A stretch of DNA of 64,000 nucleotides from Dipteris shenzhenensis (taxonomy: Eukaryota; Polypodiophyta; Polypodiopsida; Gleicheniales), in assembly GCA_047967505.1 (NCBI GenBank), contig CM106540.1. One strand, written 5' to 3'. Below, one piece after another: positions 42,357 through 52,149 of this stretch (position 1 is its first letter; every line of letters starts with the position of its first letter). The position numbers were made by a program, and so were the translations under genes. The notes below the pieces were generated by a model. It saw nothing but the letters and a program-made list of their open reading frames with translations. It was not told the DNA's origin and searched no databases.

Positions 42357-43700
42357 CATAGTCTATTATGGCCTGGGGATATCATTCCACCCACTCAGTT
42401 TGTTTGTCATCTCGGTTACCCTTTGGGGTGGGAACTCACTCACCGACAACAAACTGATTGGATTTTGGCTAAGCTTCGGAAAAAGCTTGGGTATTGGAAA
42501 CTGGCAACCTGGCCTTTGCACATTCGTCTTCGAATAGTGCAGTCCATCCTTGTGGCATATATTCAATTTTACTTGCCATTGATCATGTTCACTAAGGCAG
42601 ATCTTACATTTGTTCTCCCAAGATGCATGGTGGATTGAACATCACAGATATTCATGTGTGTATTCTTGCCCATAGGGGGAAAATGTTGCTGCAATTTCTG
42701 CAAGGTGATCAGCCTTGAGTCTGGTCACTCATATCAGTATTTCTGCATTTGGTCATTGGCAACTCGATCACTGGGATTTCTTTTTTGGCTGCACTGATGG
42801 CACTTTGCCTGGATGCCGTTTTGTCTCCCACTTGCTTCTTGACTAGAAGCATGTTCTTTCTCATCTGGAATGGAATGGACGGCAATCTTTGCTTGGGAAT
42901 TCTTTGAGACCGGTCAAAAGTCTTTCAGCCTCCCTTGGCTTTACAGGAACCTTGATGTTCCTACTTTGTCTCGTTTAAAGGCATCACCTCGGTTGCTGAT
43001 GTTATAGATGATGCTGGTACTGTGCTCCCCTTTTCTCTAGCAGCCACTACATATGGATTGGGCTCTCATTATCGTCCTTTGTGGCAACAAATTACTTCTA
43101 TACTTCTATGCTTTCGCCCTTTGTTCGGATTCCTCCTTTGGAACTCCAGGACCGACTGGAAGATTGGACTTTGACTTCTCCAGGGTTCTCTTCTCGTCCT
43201 TTGAGGCTATCTCAGATTATTGTATTTGCATTGTATAAAATCCTTTTGCCTCAACCTTGGGTTTCAGAGAGGTGATTCTATTTGGCGAATGCATCGCCCA
43301 GCCAAGTGGTGGAGGAAAAGATTACAACAACTTCGGTTCGGCAACAGGTTTTCTTTTGGCGAGTTCTTTTGGGAGTGTTTCCATCTAGAGAGCTATTAGC
43401 TCATCGACACATTGGCATTGTCCATGCTCTCGTGAGTCTTTTTATCTGCTTCAACAGCACCTGCGAGCGAGATTCCCATCTGTTCCGTTTGGGAAGTTCT
43501 TCTGGCTATTTGGGTTTCATCCATCCAGACCGGAGTTTCATCTTTTCTTCCTTTGGGTTCGCTACTGGGCACTATGGACTTTATGGACATATAGGAATTG
43601 TAAAGTCTTTGGTGATCCTACTTCTCTCTGTTTGGCTTTTTTAGGCGTTCTCTGCAGCAATCTTTCTTTGATTGCTTGCAGACCCGCTGCATAGATCATG
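42357..43700 (+). pseudogene. LINE C4 ORF2 C-terminal tail (multiple deletions)
   Basis: Continues from RT in broken frames. Compared with C3 it lacks about 88 bp at 42608 and about 58 bp near 43415, where the zinc motif should be, plus smaller gaps. Each of the two larger deletions is flanked by 4-5 bp of shared sequence in C3 (ACAT; CATTG). Confidence 0.8.
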
Positions 43701-43809
43701 AGGTATTTTTGGCATCTACTGAAATTTTCAGTTGATGCAATTGTAGCACCTTTTTTTGAGGTTGCTACTCATATAATATAATCAATCAAAGATTTCACCC
43801 AAAAAAAAA

Positions 43810-43814
43810 GTGTG

Positions 43815-43824
<10 letters not shown>
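43810..43824. repeat. LINE C target 15-mer, copy 4
   Basis: GTGTGTATGAGAGAG, exact, after the C4 poly(A), continuing into a (GA)n run. Confidence 0.8.
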
Positions 43825-43861
<37 letters not shown>

Positions 43862-43882
43862 GATAGAGAGACAGAGAGAAAG
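43816..43882. repeat. (GA)n microsatellite, 3' tail of LINE D-1
   Basis: A GA run that on the minus strand is (TC)n. It lies directly after the LINE D 3' end, at the place where other LINEs carry poly(A). Confidence 0.85.
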
Positions 43883-43900
43883 TTTATTCAAGTCTTCGAA

Positions 43901-43914
43901 AGACCGATGGGTCT
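43901..43914 (-). other. LINE D 3' hairpin, copy D-1
   Basis: On the minus strand AGACC-CATC-GGTCT. Compared with D-2 and D-4 (AGGCC...GGCCT), one stem pair has changed from G-C to A-T on both sides, which supports a real RNA stem-loop. Confidence 0.65.
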
Positions 43915-44024
43915 ATGAGACTATGAAAAACTTGATACAATGAGCTGTGGTAGTGGAGCTACTAAACGAGGATCTACACCAATGCAGAATGCAAAAAAAT
44001 GCAAAATGGCAGTACTAAGTCCCA

Positions 44025-44041
44025 AGTACAACATAGTCATA
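44025..44041. repeat. TSD of LINE B-2, left copy
   Basis: The 17-mer agtacaacatagtcata is repeated exactly at 47479-47495. Confidence 0.95.
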
Positions 44042-44099
44042 AATTGGTCTAAGGTCGCTTGAACCGCTCCAGGATGGAGGAGCTGCTCGGTGAGCTCCC

Positions 44100-44700
44100 C
44101 CTTGCTGCCCGCGGCTATTGGCTGCTCCGCCCGCTACCCTCTCCTCTTCGTCGCCTCTCCTCCCTGCCTCGCCCTCGCCCTCGCTCCGCCTCGCCCCTCC
44201 TCTCTCTCCACTCTGCCCTACTCTCCCCGCTCCACCTCCGCCCCCCGCCTTGCCCCCGCCCCCACCCCCGCCCCCGCCTTTCCCCCGCCTTGCCCTCGCC
44301 CTGCCTTCTCCCCCGCCCCCGCGCCACCGCCCCTTGCTCTAACCCCGTGCCGCCGCCCCTTGCTCCGCCCCCCACCCTATGTTCTTCCCCCGCTCCACCC
44401 CTCCTTCCGCCTCCTTGCCTCCCACTCCCCCTCCTTGCCACCCCGCACTTCCTCCCGTCCTTATGTCCTCCTGTCAGTGCACCCCCCTCGCCACTCCGCC
44501 TCCCCCCCCTCCTCCTCCTCCTCCTCCTCCGCTTCTCCCGCCCTCCTTCCCTCTCTTCACTCCTCCTCCTCCTCTCCCTCCTTCCTCTCCTCTTCTCTAC
44601 TTTCCCTGTCGCCCTCCCAATCTCTCTCCTCCACCTTTCCGCCTAACCTCGTCGTTCTTTCTTTCCTTTTTCATTTGCCTCCCTACAGCAGGAGCATTCG
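44100..44700 (+). promoter_or_regulatory. C/T-rich 5' leader of LINE B-2
   Basis: About 600 bp of C-rich pyrimidine sequence starting 60 bp inside the TSD-defined 5' end, so here the leader is proven to belong to the element. Frames of 195-218 codons in it are Pro/Ser/Leu-rich artefacts. A promoter or 5' UTR role is inferred. Confidence 0.65.
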
Positions 44701-44759
44701 TGTTTGTTACGAAAAAATAAAATCTTGGTGGCGACCTTTGGTCTAGCTAGAGGGGCTCT

Positions 44760-45764
44760 ATGGTAGCACCCTCGACTCCCACAACCGTCAAGGTTCTTCT
44801 TTCCCCAGTTGACAAGCAACAGGTACAACAGGCAGTTCAATCCCTCCAAGACAAGGCGCTTGTGGGCGGAATTGTGGGCCTCATGCCTACACGGAGACAA
44901 GTGCGAGAGTGGATCCAAGCGAGCTTGATATTAGAGGGTGACCACATCCAGGAGGTCACCATCTATGGACGAGGCGTTTTCCTCATCCAGCTGAGCTCCC
45001 CTGGCACCGCCTCCACACTTGTGGAGCCCATACTCCTTGGCCCGCACCTTGTCTACCTCTTTCCTTGGTATCATGGGTTCACAGTGCTAAACATGGATAC
45101 GAGACACCATTTTCCATGGATTCCGGTTACACTCCGTTTCCTAGGGCTCCCCAAGGAGTATCGAGCCATTCTTTCTTCCATTGGCCGAGCATTTGACACG
45201 GTGCTAGAGCCCCCACCAGAGACAACCGCCTCCGTTCTAGCAAATGATGGAGTCCCCAAGATTAGACCGATAGTGGAGAGCCCGGAGTCCCTCCCATAGT
45301 TCATCCTTCTCGACAGCCTGGAAGGGGGCACACTTCGCCAGAGGGTGGAGATCTCCGAGTTACCGAGCCAGTGTCTTCGATGCAGACAGATGGGCCCCCT
45401 CGCCAGAGATTGCCCCCGTAGCCTCCCTCACGCGCCTCCTCCCAGGTACAGTCAACAAGCCCGAGTTCAGCACCCTCTCAGGCAGGAGCAACAAGAGTCT
45501 CAGACCCCATCGGTTACCCCCTCGGAAGGGAACTGGACACAGGTTAAAAAGAAAAAGAAAACAAGCAAGCAGGCTTGGAAACGCCGCAAACAGAGGGCCA
45601 ACTGCAAGGAGAGGGAGAACAGGGTTGACGGGGAGGCCTCGCAAGAGAAACAGCAGGAGCCCCCCAAGCAACGGGAGCCTCTGCCCATCCAGCCGATCCT
45701 CCAGCTTCGGAAGTCCAGCCTCCGCACCCACCCTTGCAGTAGCAAAGAGCCCCAGGAGCTCTAG
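44760..45764 (+). pseudogene. LINE B-2 ORF1, gag-like zinc-knuckle protein (one frame break)
   Basis: Starts MVAPSTPTTVKVLLSPVDKQ. The N-terminal part (GLMPTRRQVREWIQASL; IYGRGVFLIQLSS; LRFLGLPKEYRAIL) is the DUF4283-like block equivalent to LINE A ORF1. A TAG at 45297-45299 ends the first frame. The zinc knuckle C-L-R-C-R-Q-M-G-P-L-A-R-D-C (about 45373-45415, with Pro in place of the usual His) and the Lys-rich C-terminus are read in the frame ending at 45764. The family role is RNA binding. Confidence 0.85.
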
Positions 45765-45898
45765 ATGCGGCGGTGATGGAAGCCGCAATCGCTAGCCGGA
45801 CGAGGGCCGCGGAGGATCCGATCCAGAGCCCTGACGAGCCTTTTCAGCAGGGGGCCTGAGGTCGCTCTTTTCCCTCCTCCTCCCCCTCCCCCCCCCCT

Positions 45899-46007
45899 GG
45901 CCCTTCACTTCCCCCTCCCCCTCCAAGGTTCTCCCCGCCCCCTCCCCCCCCCCGGCCCTTCACTTCCCCCTCCCCCTCCAAGGTTCTCCCCGCCCCCTCC
46001 CCAGGGT
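45899..46007. repeat. 55-bp tandem duplication in LINE B-2
   Basis: The segment starting GGCCCTTCACTTCCCCCTCC at 45899 recurs at 45954, near-exact, at the end of ORF1 and close to the internal deletion. Confidence 0.85.
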
Positions 46008-46379
46008 CTTTTGATCGCTAGAGTAGACTACCTATGGAGGCAGAGGCGAGGCTTGACGCCATAGCGCATCTGAGAGGGGCAGGGCAATGGATGGGCGAGA
46101 TCGACTTAGCCATCCTGAATCCTGGTGGGAAGGACTTCACATTTGGAGACACAACATATGGTTGGCGCAGTTTTCCCGTACTGGTGTTCCCTTGAGGACT
46201 TTGATGCAGCGCGACAGCATGCACCCCAACTTCTTCCGTGTAGGACCTGGACGCCTGCTTTAGCCCCTCACTGGGAGTGACCCTGAGATGGATGGGAGTC
46301 TTGATGGGATACACTGGCAGATGATCAGAGTGGTAGGATGCTTGGGCAAGGAGTGCCACATTGATCCCAATATCTCAGA

Positions 46380-47337
46380 GCAGGACGCCTCTTGATGGCA
46401 CCTCTGGCTATGGGAGGGTAGACCCCTGACGGAGGTCTAGTGGGACCCCGGGGAGTGGTTCTGGCCCTCCAGGGGCGGCCTAGCTAAGACGATAGATGAG
46501 GTGACTTTCTTTTCCTACACCACACGGATTGGCAGAAGACTTCAGATGGACTCGTCAAGGTGGACTCCCTCGAGGAAAAGACACTGGGTGACCCAGAGAG
46601 TGCCCCGGGATGTTCGCTCCAGGTTTTGAATGCGGTTGTGGTCTAGCTTGCGGCCGAGGAAGATTTCATACTTCTTCTGGCTGGCAACCCACGAAAGCTT
46701 GCCCATCGGCCTGTGGTTGGAGCAGATGCGAGTGGAGGGGCAATGCCAATGCTGCTCAGATGGTGTCCTGAAGACTATCCCGCACTGCCTATGGAGCTGT
46801 CATAGCACAGCGAGGATCTGGATGAGAGCCCTCAAGATCATGACACGCATGCAGAGTATACACAGAGATTACACCTCGGGGATGGTGGCTTGGTTGACAG
46901 AGGGAGGACACGCATTTCAGATTGCTGAGATCTCCCTAGCCTACCAGATACAGAGTCAGAGCATTCAGAGGATTGCACTCCACGAGGCAGTCCCCCCTAA
47001 CACCCTAGCTCCTCTTCCTCCTAGGGAGGATAGTGTTTGGGAGGTGGTAGCCAGCATCATGGACTGGAACATTTGGGTGGCTCAGTGCAGTCTTGTGATG
47101 GGAGAGCACCCGGTTCCACCCTCGGCTACCTTGGTTGCCATCTGCCATGATATCATTTACACTCTACGATCCACCTGGGAGCACGGGACTCCAGGCTCCA
47201 GGGCGACTATTGAGAGGCGTGCTCGTTTCTGCAAGGCTTGGCCTACAGGTGTTTTCTACATCTTCACTCCGCGAGGGATTCGCTGGCTGTATAGTCCCCC
47301 CACTTGGCTGTTAGCCCCAGTTCCAGAGATCCCCTAG
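46380..47337 (+). pseudogene. LINE B-2 ORF2 C-terminal tail
   Basis: The 235-codon open frame (46630-47337) plus upstream broken sequence matches the end of LINE A-6 ORF2. WDPGEWFW (46440s) aligns with WDPGEWEW. RKISYFFWLATHESLPIGLW precedes a zinc motif C-Q-C-C...H-C-L-W-S-C (about 46740-46800), and VWEVVASIMDWNIWVAQC follows. It closes PPTWLLAPVPEIP. The upstream RT is deleted. The frame is intact here, so loss of RT was not followed by long decay. Confidence 0.87.
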
Positions 47338-47478
47338 GCACTGAGCTGGGCTTCTCTGAAACAAGCCGGTTTTTCTTTCACCTTTTTCGGTTTTTTCATA
47401 CTCAGCACCTTCGGGGCTATTGTCTTGTATGAAATCTTTCAAGCATTAACAAAAGGTTCCTTTCTTTGAAAAAAAAAG

Positions 47479-47495
47479 AGTACAACATAGTCATA
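47479..47495. repeat. TSD of LINE B-2, right copy
   Basis: agtacaacatagtcata, exact copy of 44025-44041, directly after the A-tail. Confidence 0.95.
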
Positions 47496-47532
47496 TCTCG
47501 ACTATAAATATCAATCTCAGCATCATCGCCGG

Positions 47533-47570
47533 CATCATCATAACCATCATCATCATCATCATCATCATCA
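47533..47570. repeat. (CAT)n microsatellite
   Basis: Ten or so CAT units with one interruption in the LINE D-1 3' UTR. Confidence 0.95.
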
Positions 47571-47875
47571 GTAGGACATCAGAATGGATGAGGCTGTGGA
47601 AGTGGAGGCATGAGCGCAGTAATAGAACATTGTCGCCCCCTCAAGGGTGCAATCCTGGTACGTCTCATGGTCGTAGCTCTACGTCTAACCAAGGCCACTG
47701 TGACCCCCGTCGGTCAGGCTCCAACCCTAAACAAGGAGGGGATGTCCCCAACTATGATCTATGAGTCAACCCTCTGTCTGAGCTGTCAGGTCACAGGCTC
47801 CGAGTCACCGTCATGTCGAGGTCTTGCCCCGTGGGGGTCTATGTGATCTAGATGAAAAAACTCCGTGATAGAGCT

Positions 47876-48361
47876 CTAAGAGGTATCAATCGAGGGAGAA
47901 GTCAGCTCCTGTCTCCGTGCTTGGAGTATCCTATCGCAGTGTCTAAGCATCTCATGAATGAAACCAGTCAAACATCGCTGGTCTGGGTAGGAGAGGACAC
48001 GGGCCAACATCCCATAACTATCTCTAAAGAGGCAGTAGAAACGCCCTCGGATCTCATAGTAAACAGGACACCTGAAGATGAAATGCTCCTCTATCTCAAC
48101 ACCCTGCATGTCACACAGTGTGCATATGCGCCTCTCCCTGGGTAACCGCTCTGCTCGGCCGCTCTCGATACGAAGTCTGTGTGAAGAGACCCAGAACTGC
48201 CCAAGGGAGATCCTCAACGAGTGGGATAAGTGAATCTGCGTGTATCCTGGTGGATCAATGAAACCCTCCGCTGTGATATGTAAGAAGTGATCTCTAGAGA
48301 AGCTTTCTGGTGCTGAGCATATCCAATAAAGATGCATTTTAGGACAGCTCAACACCGTCAA
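47876..48361 (-). pseudogene. LINE D-1 ORF2 C-terminal domain
   Basis: A 161-codon open frame. SHSLRISLGQFWVSSHRLRI is followed by a zinc-type motif C-T-L-C-D-M...E-E-H-F-I-F-R-C and VYYEIRGRFYCLFRD. This C-terminal C-x2-C...H-x4-C module after RT is typical of several non-LTR lineages and is well matched by D-2 (53198-53908). Its function in the element is not established; RNA binding at the 3' end is the usual proposal. Confidence 0.82.
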
Positions 48362-48364
48362 GAC

Positions 48365-48900
48365 ATCGAAAGAAACATCGAAAGAAGCATGGGATATGTT
48401 CGCAGCTCTCTACAATTTAAGAACACTTCTAGGATTCTCACACTGAGAAACCAAATCAACTGGAGTTTCCACAACAGCAGCAAAATTGGTCATGCTTATG
48501 TACTCCAGATCAAAGACTACAATAATCAACTTGTAGAAGTAGGAGAGACTATGAATCCAGCAAAAATGGTTCAAGTCATCCTAAATGGACTAGGAGAGGG
48601 ATATGAGAATCTAGTCCAGAGTATTGCCATTCACAATGGCAAATACCGACACTGGAAGAACTTCAATTAGTCTTACTTGGTAAAGAACTCAGGACTCAAG
48701 CCATTCATGCACACAAAGGTCATTCTAATGATCAAGCGTTCACAACTTCAGAAAGAAGCAGAGGTAGATCATTCCAAAGAATTGGTCATCATCCGCCTGA
48801 AACTGGCCTGTCCCGCTGCTCTGAGTCCTCGATACTCCGCAAATCTGTTGACCTCAAAATCAAGTACTGATGCATAAACCTTGGACATGACATGTCAAAT
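48365..48900 (+). pseudogene. Copia gag fragment inside LINE D-1 (opposite strand)
   Basis: SRILTLRNQINWSFHN, VLQIKDYNNQLVEVGETMNP and KMVQVILNGLGEGYENLVQS form a UBN2-type Copia gag block. After a frame change come LVLLGKELRTQAIHAHKGHS and a decayed zinc knuckle with a CINLGHDMSNHNC segment. It fills the place where the LINE D RT catalytic region is missing. Confidence 0.85.
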
Positions 48901-49581
48901 CATAATTGTCATGTAGTTCTCCGGGTTCATGGGATCCCTTGCCTTGTGGATGGGTGAGATGGTGTTGATGTTTAAGGTCCATGGAAACCCCAAGCAAACG
49001 GCTTCATTAAATAGCTTGGCTAAGATTGGGGCTAGGAGGTTAATCCCATATGCAATGAACTCAGTGCATACTCCCTCATGATCCTTCGCTTGGTCATTAT
49101 GAAGTTTCATTACGGCATCCTTTACACCCCCCCCCAGTAAAGAGGGTGCAGGATGTGGGGCGTGGCATATGTGATAGGTTAGGGGCTGGCTGATTTGGGA
49201 TATCATAGAGCGTGCATGCATAATCAGACCACACCTGAGTGTCAATGAGTGGTGGGGGGGACCGTCCCTCTAGAAATCTCTGCCAGAAGTCCTTAGAGTT
49301 GTTACTGAAGGGAATGTTCAGTAGCTCCTCCTCGTTTCGACGCACGAAGTCAAGTTTCTTCTTGTGTACCAGACAACGGTACTCGCGTAGTGTCTCTGGT
49401 TCGTTCGAAAGGCTGTTTTTTGTTTCGAATTTGAGCTGACAACGTAAAGCCTTACGCTCATCATCATACCATCTATTACAGGGTATGGTCCCAGGAGGTG
49501 GTGGGCGGGTGGAGCGGGTTGTGTGGGAAAAGGCATGAAGAGCAACCTCATATGGTGAGCAAGTGACTTAGGGCAGCACAA
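48895..49581 (-). pseudogene. LINE D-1 linker and N-terminal RT
   Basis: Minus-strand blocks RNEEELLNIPFSNNSKDFWQ and VWSDYACTLYDIPNQPAP (linker) lead to KDAVMKLHNDQAKDHEGVC (RT motif 1 region, where LINEs usually read K-x-G-x-A-x-G-x-D) and INTISPIHKARDPMNPENY. The frame changes once near 49100. RT stops before motif A. Confidence 0.82.
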
Positions 49582-50540
49582 TCCTCTAATAAGGGTATAA
49601 AGTCAATGTATGCGAGAAGTATGTACAAAAGGCCAGAGTAAGTAGGTGAGTGATCGCGATCAAAGCGTATATCATGGTAGGTGGAGTAAGAGCTCAATGG
49701 GGTAGAAAGTGCTGTGCGGCGGGGGATAAAAATGCTAAAGATAAGATAGGTAAGATCAGCCCCTGGAGAGAGAGGTGCTACGGTAAAGTGAATGATGCGA
49801 GAGGTGAAGGCAAGGGATCCCATGATATAGTACACAACACTGAATCCTCCCCCAAGCCACCTGATGCAGGCCATATGTCAAGACGATTATAGATAATAAG
49901 ATCATACATCCTGCCGAGGTCTAATAGGGCAGGATGTGAGCGGTCCTCGTCTGTCAGTCGAAACTCGTAGCATACCTGCCTCCTCAAGGTCAATGTCTGG
50001 CAGTAGAGTGGAATCATCCCGGAGTCGAGGAGTGGTGCCTGACGAACGCATGTTCTCGCGTTGAAGTCCCTAACTAGGAGGACTTTCCCGCGGCTAGAGA
50101 AGTGAACAATGGACTGATAAAGAGCAACATATAAGATGTCTCATCCTCCCCTTGAATATCTCTGGCAAAGCGGGAGGTCTCAGGGGGAAGTAGCAAACTG
50201 CAATAATTAATCTCGGCTATCCATGTATCGAATCCGAATCCAGAGAAACTTGGAGTGTGGATCTCTCTACTCCACTGAGATGGTCCCCAAAAGTATGGAT
50301 CTGTAAAGGAATGTGACTCCTCCTAATCCTCGAACCCCTCCTGTATCCCTCGTCTCATCTCTGTAGGCAGACTCCCATGTATACCCGCTGACTGCTGGTA
50401 GTGGGCGCTCTGGACTCTGATGTGTCTCTGTGTAAAAGACTATGTCGTGACCTCTATAGGATTCCAAGAAGTTTCCTGGTTTTGACCATAAGATACCATT
50501 ACAGTTCCAGATGGTACAGGATAGGGTCTCGGATGCCTGG
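49548..50540 (-). pseudogene. LINE D-1 AP-endonuclease (frameshifted)
   Basis: Reading the minus strand, IWNCNG with the catalytic Asn (about 50500), SYRGHDIVFYTETHQSPERP with the Glu (about 50440), a GDFN region with Arg-rich loop around 50070, DLGRMYDLIIYNRLDIWPAS (about 49900), and DRDHSPTYSG (D-H motif, about 49665). Stops and shifts separate the blocks. Confidence 0.8.
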
Positions 50541-50569
50541 GTCTCATAGACCCCGCCTCCCTATGCGGG

Positions 50570-52010
50570 AGGAGAGGTGGGTGCCCGACGGGGACCTTTA
50601 AGGAGTCGTCCATCTCGTACTACTGCCCACTTTCCCTCTTTGCGGGCCTCATCCCACTACTGCAACATGAAACGCCTCTCCTCAACCTGTAGTGGAGTGA
50701 GGTCCTCGTCCATGGAGATCGCTGGCTGGTCTCGTAAGGCTGACCTACAACGTAATGTCGAAAGTCGTGTCTGGGCGTCATGGAACCGTATGATAAGGGG
50801 CTGCTCTCAGTTGGGATCCCTCCCAACCCGCCATGCTCTCTAAATCCTATGCTCAATCGCTCCTAGGATAGTGTTCATGAAGGCCTACCCATCTGCCATC
50901 GGGTAGCCTCAGTGCAAGAATCTCACGTACTATGATGTTGAGAGCCTTGCTGGCTCTCTGTTGCTGCTCCAGGAGGGTAGCCGAAACGATTACTCTTGCA
51001 GGTTCCCGCTTGACTACGTCGACCCATCTGCACGTCTCCTCGATGGCAAATTGCATGCTCACAATTTGTGCCTCCACAATTGGGGTGCTCCCTGGGACTG
51101 TATGTACAATAGTGACCTCCTGTCGGAGCTGTGAGATCTCCTGTTTGAGCCCCTGAATAAGATCATCCTGGACTCAGATAGCCTGAAACTGCTTCTGTAT
51201 GAGTCGTGCCTGCTCCTGGGTGAAGCATGTCTGCTGCTGTGCGAAGCGTGACAGCTCCCTCTCGCGCTCTCGGATGCTCTGGGCCTCCGTCAGCAAGTAC
51301 TCCCAAGCCTTTGATGGGTCAGCTCGTCCGTGCTCTAACAGAAATTGATAGGACTATGGCCTAAAAGTGTGAGGAAGAGACTAGAGGCTGGATGGTGACT
51401 GGGTAAGATGGGTGCGGTATGGGGATGATGAGGCGATCCTGGCAAGGTGAGGGAGTGTGGGCTGACTGAGAGGCAGAGGGGAGAGAAAGGTCGAGCAGTG
51501 CGGAACAATGTATGACCCCTCCAAAGTAGGCGTCATAATTGGAGAGAGAACTATAGCAAGAGAAGAAGGGAGAGATGGAAGAGATGGTGTCAGTGACAAC
51601 CCCTCTATCCTAGGGGAGGGTGGGGCAATTGATGTCATGGGTAGGGGTATATCAGAGCCAGTAGCTGTAACTGTAGAGGCTGTGGGCGGAAGTGGACCTG
51701 AAACTCGAGCTGGAATTGGAACTAGAGCAGACGCTGAGGCTGAAGTTGAGGCTGAGTATGAGGATGTAGCTGATGTAGCTGAGACCGAATCTGAGACTGA
51801 AGCTGAAGCTGAAGCTGATGCTGTGGCTGAAGCTGAGGCAGAAGTGGGTCCCGCCTTTGCTTGGCTGTCCACTCCAAGTCCACTGCGGTTGTAGCGTGTG
51901 TTCACATCTTCGAGTTTCAGCTGTGTCTGTTTTTTGGCTTTGTTGTCATCTTTCTTGGCAGCTTTATCCGCATCCTTGCCACCTTTTCCCATTTCGTTTG
52001 ATTGACCCAT
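50570..52010 (-). pseudogene. LINE D-1 ORF1: Ser/Ala-rich and coiled-coil protein
   Basis: The ATG at 52010 begins MGQSNEMGKGGKDADKAAKK. A Lys-rich N-terminus is followed by about 40 residues of Ser-Ala dipeptide repeat (about residues 57-95) and a Ser/Pro-rich stretch, with a stop at 51381. Beyond it, in other frames, are Gln/Glu-rich heptad-like segments (about 51300-50850: LIQGLKQEISQLRQEV, AIEETCRWVDVVKRE) that suggest a coiled coil. There is no zinc knuckle, unlike LINE A-C ORF1. Identity as ORF1 rests on its position between leader and endonuclease. Confidence 0.65.
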
Positions 52011-52149
52011 GTTCGGTGCAGGTCTTAGTGCACGAGCAGGAGCGGAAGCATGAGCATGAGCTCCCTCCCCATGATGGGAGGTACCCCCATGGGGCTGAAA
52101 AGAGGCGGGGAGTGGGAGAGCTCAATGGATCACTGCCCCTTGTATCTAT

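Larger units (their letters stand above)
38263..43809 (+). mobile_element. LINE C4: near full-length non-LTR retrotransposon
   Basis: A 5.5-kb element with a 5' UTR (38263-38824), ORF1 (38825-40021), ORF2 (40105 to about 43640), a 3' UTR and A9 at 43801-43809. It is flanked by the target 15-mer on both sides. One stop in ORF1, and a stop, a frameshift and several small deletions in ORF2, make it inactive. It is the master-like copy of the array, although C3 preserves its tail better. Confidence 0.92.
44042..47478 (+). mobile_element. LINE B-2: complete ends, 17-bp TSD, internal deletion
   Basis: The 3.4-kb element contains a C/T-rich leader (to 44700), ORF1 (44760 to about 45770), a short junction region with a 55-bp tandem duplication, the ORF2 C-terminal tail (about 46380-47337), a 3' UTR and an A-tail ending at 47478. 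The perfect 17-bp TSD proves one insertion event. The endonuclease and RT (about 3 kb) are missing. Like LINE B-1 it is a deletion derivative that kept both ends. Confidence 0.93.

Noticed and set aside
44059-44746. Two overlapping 195-218-codon Pro-rich frames
   Set aside because: Compositional frames in the C/T-rich LINE B-2 leader; both overlap in different frames and neither has a conserved motif.
51381-51894. Plus-strand Glu/Ala-rich frame opposite LINE D ORF1
   Set aside because: Mirror of the Ser-Ala repeat on the minus strand; the minus-strand frame is supported by its position between leader and endonuclease.
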